36,825 bases of DNA from Bacteroides cellulosilyticus DSM 14838 (GCF_000158035.1 NZ_EQ973490.1:70112-106936); one strand, 5' to 3'. Positions 16,796-24,414 are shown, counted from the first letter of the stretch. Numbers and translations are program-made. The notes: generated by a model not told the origin, from the sequence alone.

Positions 16796-18910
16796 ATGAA
16801 GAATTATACATTGTTTTTGTGGATTGCTTTGCTAATGTTAGGTATATCCGGTACGATAGGTGCACGTGAGGTAGCATCCTTCAACGACGGTTGGGAATTC
16901 AAGAAAGGTCCGTTTTCCAAAGAAGCATTGCAGGCTGTACAGAAATGGAATTCAGACTGGCAGGAGGTATCCATCCCACATACTTGGAATGCGGACGACA
17001 TGCAAAAGCAAGCCTCCGCTTTCTATGAAGGTGTAGGCTACTACCGCAAAAAGTTCACTTTCCCCGAAAATATGGAAGGCAAGCGCATCTTTCTACGCTT
17101 CGAGGGTGTAGGTTCTTATGCCGAAGTATATATCAATGGCTATCTGGCAGGAACACACAAAGGAGCTTACTCTGCTTTTGCATGCGAGATCAGCTCGCAA
17201 GTGAAGTTCGGCAAGGAAAACGAAATTATAGTAAAGGCAGACAACTCCTCACGTCCCGATGTTATCCCCACGAACCACATTTTGTTCGGTGTTTATGGAG
17301 GTATTTACCGCCCCGTATGGCTGGTTGTTACGGAAACTTGCAGCATCATTGCAAACGACTGTGCCTCTCCGGGAGTGTATATTACCCAGAAAAATGTTTC
17401 AAAGAAGTCAGCCGAAGTGACTGTAAAAGTAAAGGTGGACAATGCAACCTTAGCTCCCGTCCCACTGGAACTAGAGAATGCAATATACGACAGGAACGGC
17501 AAATTGGTAAAGAAACATAGTCAGAATTTCGAACTTACTCCACAAGGAGTGCAGAACTATTCCTCACACTTCCGACTGAACAATCCCCATTTATGGCAAG
17601 GACGTGAAGACCCATATCTGTATAAAGTCGTTTCACGTCTCATGCAGAATGGACGCGTGATAGACGAAGTTATTCAGCCCCTGGGGATTCGCAAGTATGA
17701 AATCGTGGCAGGCAAAGGATTCTTCCTCAATGGAAAGAAGTACCCCATGCTGGGGGTAACCCGCCATCAAGACTGGTGGGGACTGGGTAGCGCCCTCACC
17801 AATAAAGAGCACGACTTCGACTTGGCACAAATTATGGATATCGGTGCAACCACCGTCCGCTTTGCACATTACCAACAGTCTGACTACATCTATTCACGCT
17901 GCGACACGCTGGGATTGGTAATCTGGGCAGAGATCCCCTTCGTGAACCGAGTCAGCGGCCAAGAGTGGGACAATGCCCACCAACAGATGCGCGAACTTAT
18001 CCGTCAAAGCTTTAATCATCCCTCCATCTATGTATGGGGAATCCATAATGAAGTGTATCATCCGCATGGTTATACCGCCGCACTTACCCAATCCATTCAC
18101 GACCTCTGCAAACTGGAGGATCCAGACCGCTACACGGTTGCGGTAAATGGTTACGGTCATGCCGATCACCCCGTCAACCAAAATGCGGATATACAGGGCA
18201 TGAACCGTTACTTCGGTTGGTACGAACGGAAGATACAAGACATCAAGCCATGGATAGAGAAAATGGAAAAAGAATATCCTTGGCAACGCCTGATGCTGAC
18301 AGAATATGGTGCAGACGCCAATATAGAACATCAGACGGAAATATTGGGCGATGCACTGAATTGGACAAGCCCTTTCTATCCGGAAACATTTCAAACTAAA
18401 ACCCACGAATACCAATGGAGCATCATTGCCCAACATCCTTACATCATCGCTTCTTACCTGTGGAATATGTTCGACTTTGCAGTGCCAACATCAAAAAGAG
18501 GCAGTGTAGACGCCCGCAACATGAAAGGCATGATGACTTTCGATCGTAGAATCAAGAAAGATTCTTATTTCTGGTATAAGGCGAACTGGAGCAAGGAACC
18601 GGTTCTTTACCTGACACAGCGCCGGAATGCAGTGCGCGAGAAAAAAGAAACTTCCATTACAGTGTATTCCAATATCGGTACCCCCAAGGTGTATCTGAAC
18701 GGGAAAGAATTGACCGGAGTGCGGAAAGGTTATACTGATGTACATTATATATTCGACAAGGTAGTGCTGGACGATGGCAAGAATGTTCTGAAAGCATCCC
18801 TTCTCCATCAAGGAAAAGAATATACAGACGAAATAGAATGGAATTATAACGGAGAGTGCAACCGGGAAGCTGATTTCCTGGAGCATAAGAAAGAGCATGG
18901 TAGTTGGTAA
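16796..18910 (+). CDS. GH2 beta-galactosidase-like glycoside hydrolase
   Basis: A 704-residue exported enzyme. Signal peptide MKNYTLFLWIALLMLGISGTIGA. Domains in order are a GH2 sugar-binding jelly roll (SFNDGWEFKKG, VSIPHTWNADD, YYRKKFTFP, VYINGYLAGTHKGAYSAF), an Ig-like domain (about 190-300), and a TIM barrel with the acid/base glutamate E419 in GIHNEVYHPHG and the nucleophile E503 in LTEYGAD. A C-terminal beta domain (VYLNGKELTG) follows. GH2 members cleave beta-galactosides, beta-glucuronides or beta-mannosides; the closest pattern here is beta-galactosidase, but beta-glucuronidase is possible given the GH105 next door. The protein is at the short end for the family (no large C-terminal domain 5 as in LacZ). 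Confidence 0.9.
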   Translation: MKNYTLFLWIALLMLGISGTIGAREVASFNDGWEFKKGPFSKEALQAVQKWNSDWQEVSIPHTWNADDMQKQASAFYEGVGYYRKKFTFPENMEGKRIFLRFEGVGSYAEVYINGYLAGTHKGAYSAFACEISSQVKFGKENEIIVKADNSSRPDVIPTNHILFGVYGGIYRPVWLVVTETCSIIANDCASPGVYITQKNVSKKSAEVTVKVKVDNATLAPVPLELENAIYDRNGKLVKKHSQNFELTPQGVQNYSSHFRLNNPHLWQGREDPYLYKVVSRLMQNGRVIDEVIQPLGIRKYEIVAGKGFFLNGKKYPMLGVTRHQDWWGLGSALTNKEHDFDLAQIMDIGATTVRFAHYQQSDYIYSRCDTLGLVIWAEIPFVNRVSGQEWDNAHQQMRELIRQSFNHPSIYVWGIHNEVYHPHGYTAALTQSIHDLCKLEDPDRYTVAVNGYGHADHPVNQNADIQGMNRYFGWYERKIQDIKPWIEKMEKEYPWQRLMLTEYGADANIEHQTEILGDALNWTSPFYPETFQTKTHEYQWSIIAQHPYIIASYLWNMFDFAVPTSKRGSVDARNMKGMMTFDRRIKKDSYFWYKANWSKEPVLYLTQRRNAVREKKETSITVYSNIGTPKVYLNGKELTGVRKGYTDVHYIFDKVVLDDGKNVLKASLLHQGKEYTDEIEWNYNGECNREADFLEHKKEHGSW

Positions 18911-18966
18911 TTCCATAAAGAAAGAAATTATTATTATTACTGATAACATTAAATTAGGATTGAAGT

Positions 18967-20520
18967 ATGAAGACTTTTAAGACCTTGCTGTTGGGACTTT
19001 GCATCGTGATGTGTGCATGCTCGACACAAACTCCCCGGCAAACCAATGAGTACGGCACTAATTGGCAGTGGGAAAACGGGACCATCGTAATAGAAACTCC
19101 CGAGCGTCCCGCCGGCCAAAAAAGCGTGTTGGGACTGACTGTCCCGAAGATGGAAGTAGTACGCGTAGGATTCGTAGGACTGGGCATGCGCGGTCCCGGT
19201 GCGGTGGAACGTTTCACGCATATACCGGGTACACAAGTCGTGGCACTTTGTGATTATGAGCAGTCGCGCGCAGAGAGATGTCAGAAATACCTAAAGAAAG
19301 CATCCATGCCCAAAGCTGCCATCTATTCGGGAGAGAAAGGGTACGAAGAACTTTGTAAACGAGACGATATAGACTTGGTTTATATCGCTGCCGATTGGCT
19401 ACATCACTTTCCCGTAGCCAAATACGCTTTGGAAAATGGCAAACATGTAGCGATCGAAGTACCTTCAGCAATGAATCTCCAGCAATGTTGGGACTTGATT
19501 AATATGAGCGAAAAGTATCGTAAGCACTGCATGATTCTAGAAAACTGCTGTTATGACTGGTTTGAAATGAACACGCTGAACATGGCACAGCAAGGGGTAT
19601 TCGGTGAAGTAATTCGCGCACAAGGTGCCTACATTCACAACCTAAGCCCATTTTGGAATCATTATTGGAAGAACGGTGAGAATGACAAGCTGGGTTGGCG
19701 CTTGGACTACAACATGAGACATCGCGGGGATGTATATGCCACTCACGGTCTGGGTCCAGTAGCACAAGCGCTCGACATTCACCGTGGAGATCGCATGAAG
19801 ACACTAGTGGCTATGGATACCAAGTCAGCCATAGGTAAAGCACTGGTAGAAGAAAGAGCTGATTCCACTTGTAATAACTTCCGCAATGGCGACCATACTA
19901 CCACTCTGATTCGTACCGAAAACGGTAAAGTTATAGAAATCCAACATAATGTAATGACTCCGCAACCTTACAATCGCTTGTATCAACTTACGGGTACTAA
20001 AGGCTTTGCCAATAAATATCCGATCAGCGGTTATGCTCTTGATGCTAAACAGTTGACAGCTTCCGGAGTACAGCCCAAGATTGATGATTTAAATTCACAT
20101 AGTTTCTTGCCTAAGAGTGAGATGGAGACTCTTGTAGCCAAGTACCAGCATCCGATATTGAAGAAATATGGTGAAATGGCTAAGGAAGTAGGGGGACATG
20201 GTGGCATGGATTTCATTATGGACTGCCGTCTAGTTTATTGCTTACAAAATGGTTTGCCATTGGATATGGATGTATACGATCTAGCAGAGTGGTGTTGTCT
20301 TGCCGAACTCGGAACACTCTCTATGGATAACAACTGTGCCGCCGTAGCATTTCCTGACTTTACCCGTGGAGAGTGGAATGTTGTAAAAGGTTACAAACAC
20401 GCTTATGCAAGTCCTGAAGAAGAAAAAGCCGTAGCCGAGAAAGCAGCAGCTTTCACAGCCAAACTGAAGGAACAAGGAAAAAAAGAATGGGGGGAAACTG
20501 AGAATCAAGAAGCAAAATAG
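18967..20520 (+). CDS. GH109 alpha-N-acetylgalactosaminidase-like, NAD-dependent
   Basis: A 517-residue member of the Gfo/Idh/MocA fold assigned to GH109. In characterised members a tightly bound NAD oxidises C3 of the sugar, the bond is broken by elimination, and the cycle is reset. The Rossmann motif VGFVGLGMRG is at about 67-76; the usual EKP of dehydrogenases is replaced by IEVP (about 163-166), as in GH109. The phrases ENCCYDWFEMNTLNM, THGLGPVAQALDIHRGDR and GGHGGMDFIMDCR are typical. The N-terminus is a lipoprotein signal with C18 (MCAC-STQ), without a twin-arginine motif and without acidic residues after the cysteine, so a periplasm-facing lipoprotein is likely. It is the last gene of the PUL, 56 bp after GH2, and a strong terminator follows. 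Confidence 0.9.
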   Translation: MKTFKTLLLGLCIVMCACSTQTPRQTNEYGTNWQWENGTIVIETPERPAGQKSVLGLTVPKMEVVRVGFVGLGMRGPGAVERFTHIPGTQVVALCDYEQSRAERCQKYLKKASMPKAAIYSGEKGYEELCKRDDIDLVYIAADWLHHFPVAKYALENGKHVAIEVPSAMNLQQCWDLINMSEKYRKHCMILENCCYDWFEMNTLNMAQQGVFGEVIRAQGAYIHNLSPFWNHYWKNGENDKLGWRLDYNMRHRGDVYATHGLGPVAQALDIHRGDRMKTLVAMDTKSAIGKALVEERADSTCNNFRNGDHTTTLIRTENGKVIEIQHNVMTPQPYNRLYQLTGTKGFANKYPISGYALDAKQLTASGVQPKIDDLNSHSFLPKSEMETLVAKYQHPILKKYGEMAKEVGGHGGMDFIMDCRLVYCLQNGLPLDMDVYDLAEWCCLAELGTLSMDNNCAAVAFPDFTRGEWNVVKGYKHAYASPEEEKAVAEKAAAFTAKLKEQGKKEWGETENQEAK

Positions 20521-20528
20521 CAATATAG

Positions 20529-20610
20529 CTGAGAAAACGAAGTGAAAAGATATCGCCCCTTCTATTTCCGAAGGGGCGTTTTTTTATTCATCTTAATATA
20601 CCGCTTCACC
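20529..20610. repeat. right copy of a PUL-flanking direct repeat
   Basis: It aligns with 2631-2718 over its whole length (blocks listed there). It starts 8 bp after the GH109 stop codon and runs into the 3-prime end of the minus-strand lipoprotein gene, which is intact on this side. The distance between the two copies is about 17.9 kb and contains exactly the PUL. Confidence 0.8.
20554..20585 (+). terminator. Rho-independent terminator after the PUL
   Basis: CGCCCCTT (20554-20561) and AAGGGGCG (20571-20578) form a perfect 8-bp stem with a 9-base loop and are followed by seven T. It ends the PUL enzyme transcript. The convergent lipoprotein gene ends 8 bp further on, so it may act in both directions, although on the minus strand the hairpin is not followed at once by a pure T-run. 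Confidence 0.9.
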
Positions 20611-21042
20611 TCCTTCGGGCTTCTCACGATATTTTATATCAAAACGTCCTTCCTTGATACTTCCACCACTGAATGTACCACTAATAATGGTTCCATCCAT
20701 ACGGGTAATATAAGCTTCGCCATCGCCTAAATCTCCTTCATCAAGAACGGCATCTGTATAAGTACAAGTAGTACCCTGACGAGGATTCACAAGTACCAAA
20801 TGCAAACTACTGAAGACACCGACTGCGGCATCAATCTCAACATAATGATTCTCTTCATCGTCAGAAAAACGAACAGTGGGTGTCCCATACCGTCCACTGG
20901 CATATACCCAGCCATCAATCAGACAGCCTAACGTATTTGCACCCGTAGTCGTAGCCTCCGGCATCAGTGTCGGATCAACAGTTTTGTCTTCATCACAAGC
21001 ACAACAACAAACCAACAGGAATAGAAATAACAGTTTTTTCAT
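20593..21042 (-). CDS. small lipoprotein, unknown function (DUF6252-like)
   Basis: A 149-residue lipoprotein. The signal MKKLLFLFLLVCCCAC ends in a cysteine cluster, with C16 the likely lipid cysteine. It is followed by DEDK, compatible with surface export. The mature part is predicted to be all-beta, with the phrase TLGCLIDGWVYASG that recalls DUF6252-type Bacteroidales lipoproteins, and ends REKPEGGEAVY. No catalytic motif is visible. It is 5 bp after the barrel protein gene at 21048-21692 and so co-transcribed with it. The last 10 codons are echoed by a relic at 2702-2734, left of the PUL. Confidence 0.75.
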   Translation of the reverse strand: MKKLLFLFLLVCCCACDEDKTVDPTLMPEATTTGANTLGCLIDGWVYASGRYGTPTVRFSDDEENHYVEIDAAVGVFSSLHLVLVNPRQGTTCTYTDAVLDEGDLGDGEAYITRMDGTIISGTFSGGSIKEGRFDIKYREKPEGGEAVY

Positions 21043-21047
21043 AACGC

Positions 21048-21692
21048 CTAAAAATGATAGTTTAAACCGAAAAGTAAGGATAACTGTCCGAAATAACCGC
21101 TACCGGCTCTCGGACTCTCCACATCCCACTCCACATTATGATACTTCACCGAATAAGACTCGGAACTGGATGCCAGCCAGTTCACCCTGGCAGAAGCTCC
21201 CCAATGACTTGACAGAAAATACTCACCCAAGAGAGACAAGTTACCTGCAAACTTACTCATGGTAACTTTTCGAGGTTTATCATATACTGTACTCTTATCA
21301 CGATAAAGTTGATATCCGATTCCACCGGAGAATTGAAGTTGATAATGCTTTTGCACCATAGTCAAGGCTACCTGAGGAGCCATATAATGCATATATATCT
21401 TATCTGCCCCAGTATCATGTGTGTTCTTATACGCACTTCCCTGATACAGAAATCCCAGCCCGAACTTCAGTTCCCTACCCGTAATCTGTCCAAGGTAGTT
21501 GACATCCCAGGCTACACCTTTTCGTAAGTCACTGCGATAGGTATCTGCCCTATCAGTAATTCCTACAAAGCGCCCCAGGTACCATGACGGTCCGGCATGA
21601 ACGGAAAATGATGATCTTTTATCACCTGCACTTTGAGCGTATAAAGAGGCGCTTAATAACACCCCGACAAAGAAAGAAAGCAAGTATCTCAT
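21048..21692 (-). CDS. outer-membrane beta-barrel protein (small porin-like)
   Basis: A 214-residue protein with a clear signal peptide (MRYLLSFFVGVLLSASLYAQ). The mature part alternates hydrophobic and polar residues in amphipathic strands (HAGPSWYLGRFVG, LKFGLGFLYQGSAY, QLQFSGGIGYQLYRD, FAGNLSLLGEYFLSS, WGASARVNWLASS) and ends in LLFGLNYHF with a terminal Phe, as expected for a barrel inserted by BamA. About eight strands fit the length. Function unknown. It is the first gene of a two-gene unit with the small lipoprotein, so the two may act together at the outer membrane. Confidence 0.8.
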   Translation of the reverse strand: MRYLLSFFVGVLLSASLYAQSAGDKRSSFSVHAGPSWYLGRFVGITDRADTYRSDLRKGVAWDVNYLGQITGRELKFGLGFLYQGSAYKNTHDTGADKIYMHYMAPQVALTMVQKHYQLQFSGGIGYQLYRDKSTVYDKPRKVTMSKFAGNLSLLGEYFLSSHWGASARVNWLASSSESYSVKYHNVEWDVESPRAGSGYFGQLSLLFGLNYHF

Positions 21693-21770
21693 AATGATTT
21701 GTATAGCGTCTTTTCCTTATAAATACTCAAAAATCGAAAGTACTGCATTCGGATAATAACTATTTTTAAT

Positions 21771-21778
21771 CAAAGTTA
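21771..21778 (-). promoter_or_regulatory. -7 box for the barrel protein/lipoprotein pair (TAACTTTG)
   Basis: On the minus strand the bases read TAACTTTG, fitting TAnnTTTG, in the gap between the GH20 stop and the barrel protein start, about 80 bp upstream of that start. No convincing -33 TTTG is seen, because the expected position falls near the GH20 stop codon. Confidence 0.4.
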
Positions 21779-21798
21779 TAAATCCGCATCTTCTTCAG

Positions 21799-23478
21799 CT
21801 ACCTTTCCCGCTCTATATCCTGTGTACGAAAGAATGCCTCCGAATACCGGGCTCCCCAAAGTTCATAGCGTTCAAATTGCATTTCTACTTTACGGGTAAA
21901 GTTTATCCAGTCTTTCTTCTCTAACGGCGACCATACATTCTCAGCCAGTGCCGACATCCGCGGGAAGATGGCAAACTCAGCCTTCCAGGTTGTAGGAATA
22001 TATTCCGTCCAAAGGCACCCTTGTGCACCCCATACAAGTTCTTGTTGCTCCGTAGTCAACGAATCGGGCACAATCTGAAATTCATAGACCTTCTCCAATG
22101 ACAACGGGCCACGAGGACCTATTTCCGACTGGATACGACTTTCCTTCAGATTGAAATACGACCAGGCAGAACAGGTAAATATAGTACGATGATTGGTCCG
22201 CACTGCCTTTTTTCCAAATTCAGGCCGACGCCAGTTCATTACAATACAATCTTCAGAAATACCTCCTTCAAGGATCTCATCCCAACCAATCAACGTTTTA
22301 CCTTTCGCGTTTACCACCTTCTGCACATAATGGATGAAATAGCTTTGCAATGCCTTTTCGTCTTTCAACTCATGTTCACGCATAAACTGTTGCGTCTCTT
22401 CGGATTCCTGCCACCAGCGCTTGGCACACTCGTCGCCACCCACATGAATATATTGACCGGGAAAGAGATCGCATAATTCAGAAAACACATCTTTCAGGAA
22501 GTCAAAGACTTCAGGTTTTGGTGCCAGTACATTATTGAATTTATTGAAGATCCCCCACGTCAATGCTGCCTTTTTAGGTTCATTCGGCGTAGTACTGAAC
22601 TGTGGGTAAGTGGCAAGTACTGCCATACAATGCCCGGGAATATCTATCTCAGGAATCACTGTGATATGACGTTCAGCAGCATAACGTACAATTTCGTGTA
22701 CATCTTCATGGGTATAATAACCGCCGTAGGGTAACGGTTGATACTTTCCAGGATAAAGTCCGAAAATCTCTCCCTCGCGGATAGAACCTTTCTCCGTCAG
22801 TTCCGGGCGGCATTTCATCTCAACACGCCAAGCCTGATCATCTGTCAGATGCCAATGAAAATGGTTGAGTTTATGAAGCGCAAGGTAATCAATATACTTT
22901 TTGATGAAATCTACGGGAAAGAAATGACGTACCACATCCAAATGCATACCACGATAAGGGAAACGCGGATAATCGATAATTTTCAGAGTCGGAAGGATAG
23001 GCAACACACCCGCACGGGTGGGCAATAATTGTATAAGCGTCTGAACACCATAGAAGACACCCGCCTCATCATTTCCTTCAATACGTACACCACCTACAGG
23101 GGTAATCTCCAACTGATAACCTCCTGGAATTTCTCCATTCTTTTGATTTTTCAGAATGATACAAGGTTGGTCACCCGGCTTCGAAAGTATTGTTTCTACA
23201 GCAGACGAAAGTTTCTTTCGGGATTTACCAGATTTTGGGAGCTCCACTTGCAAGGGGATACCGAGATAGCGCTCCATATAATCAGCCAGATAGGCAGCCG
23301 AAGGTGCCAACGTTGGTTCTGACATACGAATGACCGTATTACGTTGAATCAAAGACTCTCCCTGTCCGATTACAGTTATCTCCACCGGTTCGGGAATAAT
23401 GCTAAAAGTTTTCTCCTGTGCCTGCCCGGCAAGCGCAGTTGCAGCGAAGGTTGCAGCCATAATTTTCTTTAAGTACAT
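21799..23478 (-). CDS. GH20 beta-N-acetylhexosaminidase
   Basis: A 559-residue exported enzyme that removes terminal beta-GlcNAc or beta-GalNAc by substrate-assisted catalysis. Signal peptide MYLKKIMAATFAATALAGQAQ. A GH20b alpha/beta domain (about 25-160) is followed by the catalytic barrel with FPYRGMHLDVVRHFFPVDFIKKYIDYLALHKLN, FHWHLTDDQAWRVE, VIPEIDIPGHCMA and the catalytic pair D349-E350 in HVGGDECAKRWW. The conserved tryptophans in LVWGAQGCLWTEYI and PRMSALAENVWSP are present. An internal Met (MAATF) could also start the protein but would shorten the n-region. It has its own promoter box and is transcribed towards the PUL, so it is not in the PUL operon. It is probably a partner in degrading HexNAc-containing glycans. 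Confidence 0.95.
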   Translation of the reverse strand: MYLKKIMAATFAATALAGQAQEKTFSIIPEPVEITVIGQGESLIQRNTVIRMSEPTLAPSAAYLADYMERYLGIPLQVELPKSGKSRKKLSSAVETILSKPGDQPCIILKNQKNGEIPGGYQLEITPVGGVRIEGNDEAGVFYGVQTLIQLLPTRAGVLPILPTLKIIDYPRFPYRGMHLDVVRHFFPVDFIKKYIDYLALHKLNHFHWHLTDDQAWRVEMKCRPELTEKGSIREGEIFGLYPGKYQPLPYGGYYTHEDVHEIVRYAAERHITVIPEIDIPGHCMAVLATYPQFSTTPNEPKKAALTWGIFNKFNNVLAPKPEVFDFLKDVFSELCDLFPGQYIHVGGDECAKRWWQESEETQQFMREHELKDEKALQSYFIHYVQKVVNAKGKTLIGWDEILEGGISEDCIVMNWRRPEFGKKAVRTNHRTIFTCSAWSYFNLKESRIQSEIGPRGPLSLEKVYEFQIVPDSLTTEQQELVWGAQGCLWTEYIPTTWKAEFAIFPRMSALAENVWSPLEKKDWINFTRKVEMQFERYELWGARYSEAFFRTQDIERER

Positions 23479-23501
23479 AGATGATGATGTATATTATATT
23501 G

Positions 23502-23509
23502 CAAATATA
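23502..23509 (-). promoter_or_regulatory. -7 box for the GH20 gene (TATATTTG)
   Basis: On the minus strand TATATTTG is a perfect TAnnTTTG, 23 bp before the GH20 start. No exact TTTG lies at -33. The 22-bp phased array begins about 80 bp further upstream of this box. Confidence 0.55.
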
Positions 23510-23589
23510 ACCCTTTTGCAGAAAGATGTTTAAGATTTCCAATCTCTTTTTTGACGAAAAAAGAAAGTACAACATTGAACACATACCAC

Positions 23590-23677
23590 ACAAGTGTTTA
23601 ATGTATACCATACAAGTATTTCATATCTGTAACACAAGTGATTTATTTGTAGGATACAAGTATTACATAAGTACCTT
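23590..23677. repeat. 22-bp phased ACAAGT array
   Basis: ACAAGT begins at 23590, 23612, 23634 and 23656, exactly 22 bp apart four times. The bases after each ACAAGT are A/T-rich and partly conserved (RTTTNATRT-like in the first two units). Units are imperfect, so this is not a clean tandem duplication. It lies upstream of the GH20 promoter box on the minus strand. Confidence 0.75.
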
Positions 23678-24120
23678 AATTAATAAGCCTTCCGTCCATA
23701 TAGCAAGGTGATAAATCAATATTGAAAGAGTATAATTTAATATTATAGAGGCAAACAACTCATTTGCATCGTGAAAATAAAACTGAAAGAATAGCATCCT
23801 TCATTTTTCTCACTATACCCTTCCACCCGCTAAGGCCGATGAATAAGGAAGTGTAGAAGTGTGGAAGGGAATTAAGTTTTCATTGTTTTAAGTCAATAAA
23901 TTAAAGAAGTACCAAAACTTATGCACTATAACCTCACCTACTCCTAGGATCTCATATAAAAGTATTTTTGAGTTTTTGACTTGTAACAAAACACATTAAT
24001 AGTAGCTTTCATACATTTTCCGGTTTAACTCTTGGTTTACATGAACTGCATAATTCGTAGGAAATGTGACTTAATTTAATGCCAAAGGAAAGTTCTTCTT
24101 TAGAAAATGTAGGAAAACAA
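23678..24120. other. gene-free A/T-rich region between GH20 and the tRNA genes
   Basis: No credible gene is seen on either strand. The only structure noticed is an inverted repeat CCCTTCCAC (23818-23826) and GTGGAAGGG (23861-23869). Just inside the right arm are two GAAGTGT copies 10 bp apart (about 23848 and 23858). Stop codons are dense in all frames. Confidence 0.5.
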
Positions 24121-24153
24121 AAAGCTCCATAAATCAATGATTTATGGAGCTTT
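24121..24153 (-). terminator. terminator of the tRNA transcript
   Basis: AAAGCTCCATAAATCA and TGATTTATGGAGCTTT are 16-bp perfect arms around a single central base. On the minus strand the stem runs into TTTTTGTTTT just downstream of tRNA-Leu. Because the two arms almost touch, the real loop will open to a few bases. Confidence 0.85.
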
Positions 24154-24159
24154 AATCAG

Positions 24160-24243
24160 TACTCGAAGCGGGACTTGAACCCGCACAGCCGCAATGGCCA
24201 AAGGATTTTAAGTCCTTCGTGTCTACCATTCCACCATTCGAGC
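24160..24243 (-). tRNA. tRNA-Leu (anticodon TAA)
   Basis: The minus strand folds as a class II tRNA of 84 bases. The acceptor stem GCTCGAA pairs with TTCGAGT (first pair G-T) and the discriminator is A. The anticodon loop CTTAAAA gives anticodon TAA. A variable arm with pairing follows (TTGGCC..GGCTG region), and the T arm is GCGGG-TTCAAGT-CCCGC. CCA is not encoded. It is 14 bp downstream of tRNA-Gly and followed by a strong terminator. Confidence 0.95.
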
Positions 24244-24257
24244 ATCCTATAAAGGAG

Positions 24258-24330
24258 AGCGGAAAACGAGACTCGAACTCGCGACCCTAACCTTGGCAAG
24301 GTTATGCTCTACCAACTGAGCTATTTCCGC
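24258..24330 (-). tRNA. tRNA-Gly (anticodon GCC)
   Basis: The minus strand folds as a 73-base class I tRNA. The acceptor stem is GCGGAAA/TTTCCGC with discriminator T. The D arm is GCTC-AGTTGGTA-GAGC, the anticodon stem TAACC/GGTTA with loop TTGCCAA (anticodon GCC), and the T arm GCGAG-TTCGAGT-CTCGT (last pair G-T). CCA is not encoded. It is the first gene of a two-tRNA transcript. Confidence 0.95.
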
Positions 24331-24353
24331 AGGTCTTTTTTGTAGAACGGGTG

Positions 24354-24385
24354 CAAAGATAAGGAGTTTCCCCGTTACAGCCAAA
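24354..24385 (-). promoter_or_regulatory. promoter of the tRNA-Gly/tRNA-Leu unit
   Basis: On the minus strand a TTTG (-33, plus-strand 24382-24385) is followed after 20 bp by TATCTTTG (-7, 24354-24361). This matches the Bacteroides consensus TTTG-N19/20-TAnnTTTG. The -7 box is 24 bp before the 5-prime end of tRNA-Gly. Confidence 0.8.
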
Positions 24386-24414
24386 TTTTTTACATGGAAA
24401 ATGTTACAGTTTTA

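Noticed and set aside
24160..24330. tRNA genes as an attachment site of an integrated element
   Set aside because: No repeated tRNA 3-prime end and no integrase gene are seen in the window; both tRNAs are complete with their own promoter and terminator.
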